Position numbers and translations under genes: made by a program | Shown: one piece after another, positions 61,571-64,000 of the stretch | Layout: each line of letters begins with the position of its first letter | How positions within the stretch are numbered: the stretch's first letter is position 1 | The notes under the pieces: model-generated | Databases searched by the model: none | What the model was told of the DNA's origin: nothing | The model's input: only the letters and a program-made list of their open reading frames with translations | Origin: Marinobacterium sedimentorum | GTDB lineage: Bacteria; Pseudomonadota; Gammaproteobacteria; Pseudomonadales; Balneatricaceae | Direction of reading: 5' to 3' | NCBI RefSeq assembly: GCF_024267675.1 | Contig: NZ_JALDYX010000010.1 | Location: 62,001-126,000, forward strand | DNA length: 64,000 nucleotides

Positions 61571-61594
61571 ACCGGGCCAAGACCCGGTTTTTTT
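61571..61594 (+). terminator. Rho-independent terminator of the hflX-hflK-hflC run
   Basis: ACCGGG-CCAAGA-CCCGGT at 61571-61588 is followed by further T residues (TTTTTTT in all from 61588). It ends the hfl transcription unit before the DUF2065 gene. Confidence 0.88.
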
Positions 61595-61626
61595 GTGGCA
61601 GCGGGCTGCCTCGGGCGGGATGGTTT

Positions 61627-61824
61627 ATGTCTTCTGGGTTATGGCGCGAGCTGTTGATCGGCTTCTGTTTGATGCTGGTTTTGGAAGGTGTGCTGCCCTT
61701 TTTGTACCCGCAGCGCTGGCGCCTTATGGTGCAGCAGCTGTCACTGATCAATGATGCAACGCTGCGAGTTTTCGGTCTGCTGAGTATGCTGGCCGGTGTC
61801 GCGTTGCTGTATTGGATCAACTGA
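61627..61824 (+). CDS. DUF2065 (YjeT-like) small membrane protein
   Basis: The 65-residue two-helix protein 'LWRELLIGFCLMLVLEGVLP' followed by 'FLYPQRWRLMVQQLSLINDA' and a second helix is the DUF2065 pattern; the same gene lies between hflC and hisZ/purA in E. coli and Pseudomonas. Function unknown. The frame is open upstream to 61534 through the terminator, so ATG 61627 is the sensible start. Confidence 0.88.
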   Translation: MSSGLWRELLIGFCLMLVLEGVLPFLYPQRWRLMVQQLSLINDATLRVFGLLSMLAGVALLYWIN

Positions 61825-61856
61825 ATCAGATTACCAGGATTGTATTGGAGTACTGC

Positions 61857-63041
61857 ATGGCATTGGCAGATCGCTGGTTGTTGCCGGATGGCGTAAAAGA
61901 CATATTGCCGCCACGGGCGCGCCAGATCGAGGCATTGCGCCGTCGTCTGCTCGATCTCTATGACAGCTGGGGCTATGAGCTTGTCATGCCGCCGCTGATG
62001 GAGCATCTGGAGTCGCTGCTCACAGGTGTGGGGCGGGACCTGGATCTGGTCACCTTCAAGCTGACCGACCAGGTCAGTGGGCACCTGCTCGGGATTCGGG
62101 CAGACATTACGCCCCAGGTCGCGCGTATCGATGCGCACCGCATGCGTACCGAAGGTGCCAGCCGGCTGTGCTATTGCGGTTCGGTGTTACAGACGCGTCC
62201 GGCCAATATGCTGGCCTCGCGCAATCCGATGCAGGTGGGTGCGGAGCTTTACGGCCACGCGGGCATTGACAGTGATGTTGAAGTGATCAGTCTGATGCTC
62301 GAGACGCTGCTGGCATCCGGCATCGAGGCGCCGCTGAGTCTGGATCTGGGCCACGTCGGGATTGTGCGTAACCTGATGGCGGATGCGGGTCTGACGGCAG
62401 CGCAGGAAAGCCTCTATCTTGAAAAACTGCAGTTGAAGGCGCTGCCGGAAATCGAGACATTGCTGGCTGGGCTGGATCTCGATGCGCCTACACTGGCGTT
62501 GCTGACCGAATTGCCGCGTCTGCATGGTGGCGCCGAGGTGCTGCTGCGCGCTCGCGAGCTGTTTGGCGGTGGGCAGGCTGCGGTGCTGGATGCGGTGGCT
62601 TATCTGGAGGAGATCGCGCGCCAGGTGAGCCTGCGGTATCCGCAGGTGCGATTGTACTTTGATCTGGGTGAGTTGCGTGGATACAACTACCATACCGGTA
62701 TTGTGTTTGCAGCCTATGCGGCGGGCTTTGGTCAGGCGATTGCCAAGGGTGGTCGCTATGACGAGATTGGACGGGATTTTGGTCGGGCACGCCCGGCAAC
62801 AGGATTCAGCGCTGATTTGAAATGCCTGGAAGATCTGGCGGTTGCAGGGCTTGAGGCCCGTGGCAGCGCCATTCTTGCACCGGCGGGGCAGTCCCCGTCG
62901 CTGCTGGCGCGGATCAGTGAACTGCGTGCTCAGGGAGAGCGCGTTATGCAGCAGTTGCCGGACGTGACGCTGGCCAATGCGTCCAGTTGCGACCGTCAGT
63001 TGCTGCAGCAAGGGGATACTTGGGTCGTGACGGCCCTGTAA
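61857..63041 (+). CDS. hisZ: ATP phosphoribosyltransferase regulatory subunit HisZ
   Basis: The 394-residue HisRS-like protein lacks tRNA charging function and controls the short-form HisG. Class II synthetase motifs are degenerate: 'LPDGVKDILPPRARQIEALR' near 10, 'LTDQVSGHLLGIRADITPQV' near 75, and 'RGYNYHTGIVFAAYAAGFGQ' near 275. There is no anticodon-binding domain. ATG 61857 follows TTGGAGTACTGC; the extended frame to 61812 overlaps the preceding gene. Confidence 0.94.
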   Translation: MALADRWLLPDGVKDILPPRARQIEALRRRLLDLYDSWGYELVMPPLMEHLESLLTGVGRDLDLVTFKLTDQVSGHLLGIRADITPQVARIDAHRMRTEGASRLCYCGSVLQTRPANMLASRNPMQVGAELYGHAGIDSDVEVISLMLETLLASGIEAPLSLDLGHVGIVRNLMADAGLTAAQESLYLEKLQLKALPEIETLLAGLDLDAPTLALLTELPRLHGGAEVLLRARELFGGGQAAVLDAVAYLEEIARQVSLRYPQVRLYFDLGELRGYNYHTGIVFAAYAAGFGQAIAKGGRYDEIGRDFGRARPATGFSADLKCLEDLAVAGLEARGSAILAPAGQSPSLLARISELRAQGERVMQQLPDVTLANASSCDRQLLQQGDTWVVTAL

Positions 63042-63064
63042 GCGAATTTTTCGATTAACGCTAA

Positions 63065-64000
<936 letters not shown>

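Overview
The window is a chromosomal segment of a high-GC marine-type gammaproteobacterium, probably of the Oceanospirillaceae/Marinobacterium kind or a close Pseudomonas relative. Evidence for this is the Pseudomonas-like housekeeping order psd-rhdA-HDOD-rsgA-orn-queG-nnrDE-tsaE-amiB-mutL-miaA-hfq-hflX-hflK-hflC-hisZ-purA, the arginine-type EF-P with its rhamnosyltransferase EarP, a cyanide-insensitive (Cio-type) bd oxidase and several TRAP transporters. The taxon is inferred from gene content only.

Layout. (1) 1-15.9 kb is catabolic. The end of a LysR gene is followed by a GntR/FadR-type regulator divergent from a TRAP operon (dctPQM, an arylmalonate-decarboxylase/maleate-isomerase-family enzyme and a BASS carrier). 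A second operon follows, with a hydantoinase, a class V aminotransferase, a second dctPQM, an amidase and a hydratase of the 2-keto-4-pentenoate/FAH fold. An AT-rich motif, ATTCATAATTAT, lies upstream of both operons and again upstream of a second, paralogous GntR gene at 33 kb, so the three loci look like one regulon for an unidentified cyclic amide or ureido compound. (2) 14.7-23.8 kb is a repeat-rich accessory region. GTAG-type REP elements and a second family of hairpins, whose stems differ by compensatory changes, lie in forward orientation to the left and reverse orientation to the right of an AT-rich island at about 19.4-21.8 kb. The island carries a RelA/SpoT-domain protein with a winged-helix-like tail and an unrecognised 206-residue protein. 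An MFS gene, a 95-bp duplicate of its 3' end and a hidden DUF3309 gene lie among the repeats. (3) 23.8-33.5 kb has small membrane and hypothetical genes, the efp/earP pair, a persulfide-responsive bigR-pmpA-pmpB-blh operon and the second GntR gene. (4) 33.3-42.1 kb has cioAB with a small upstream membrane ORF, a divergent histidine kinase and sigma54 response regulator, and a squalene/phytoene synthase gene that runs into a 178-bp MITE-like element; a truncated amidohydrolase follows directly. A second transposon-like remnant is at 43.4-43.7 kb. (5) 43.7-64 kb is dense housekeeping: membrane lipid synthesis, ribosome assembly, RNA decay, tRNA modification, metabolite repair, cell wall hydrolysis, mismatch repair, Hfq/HflKC, histidine regulation and the start of purA.

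The strongest candidates for undescribed biology are the repeat-bounded RelA/SpoT island, the covarying hairpin family itself, and the two-operon catabolic regulon tied together by one operator. All functional calls come from reading motifs and gene order; no database search was run.
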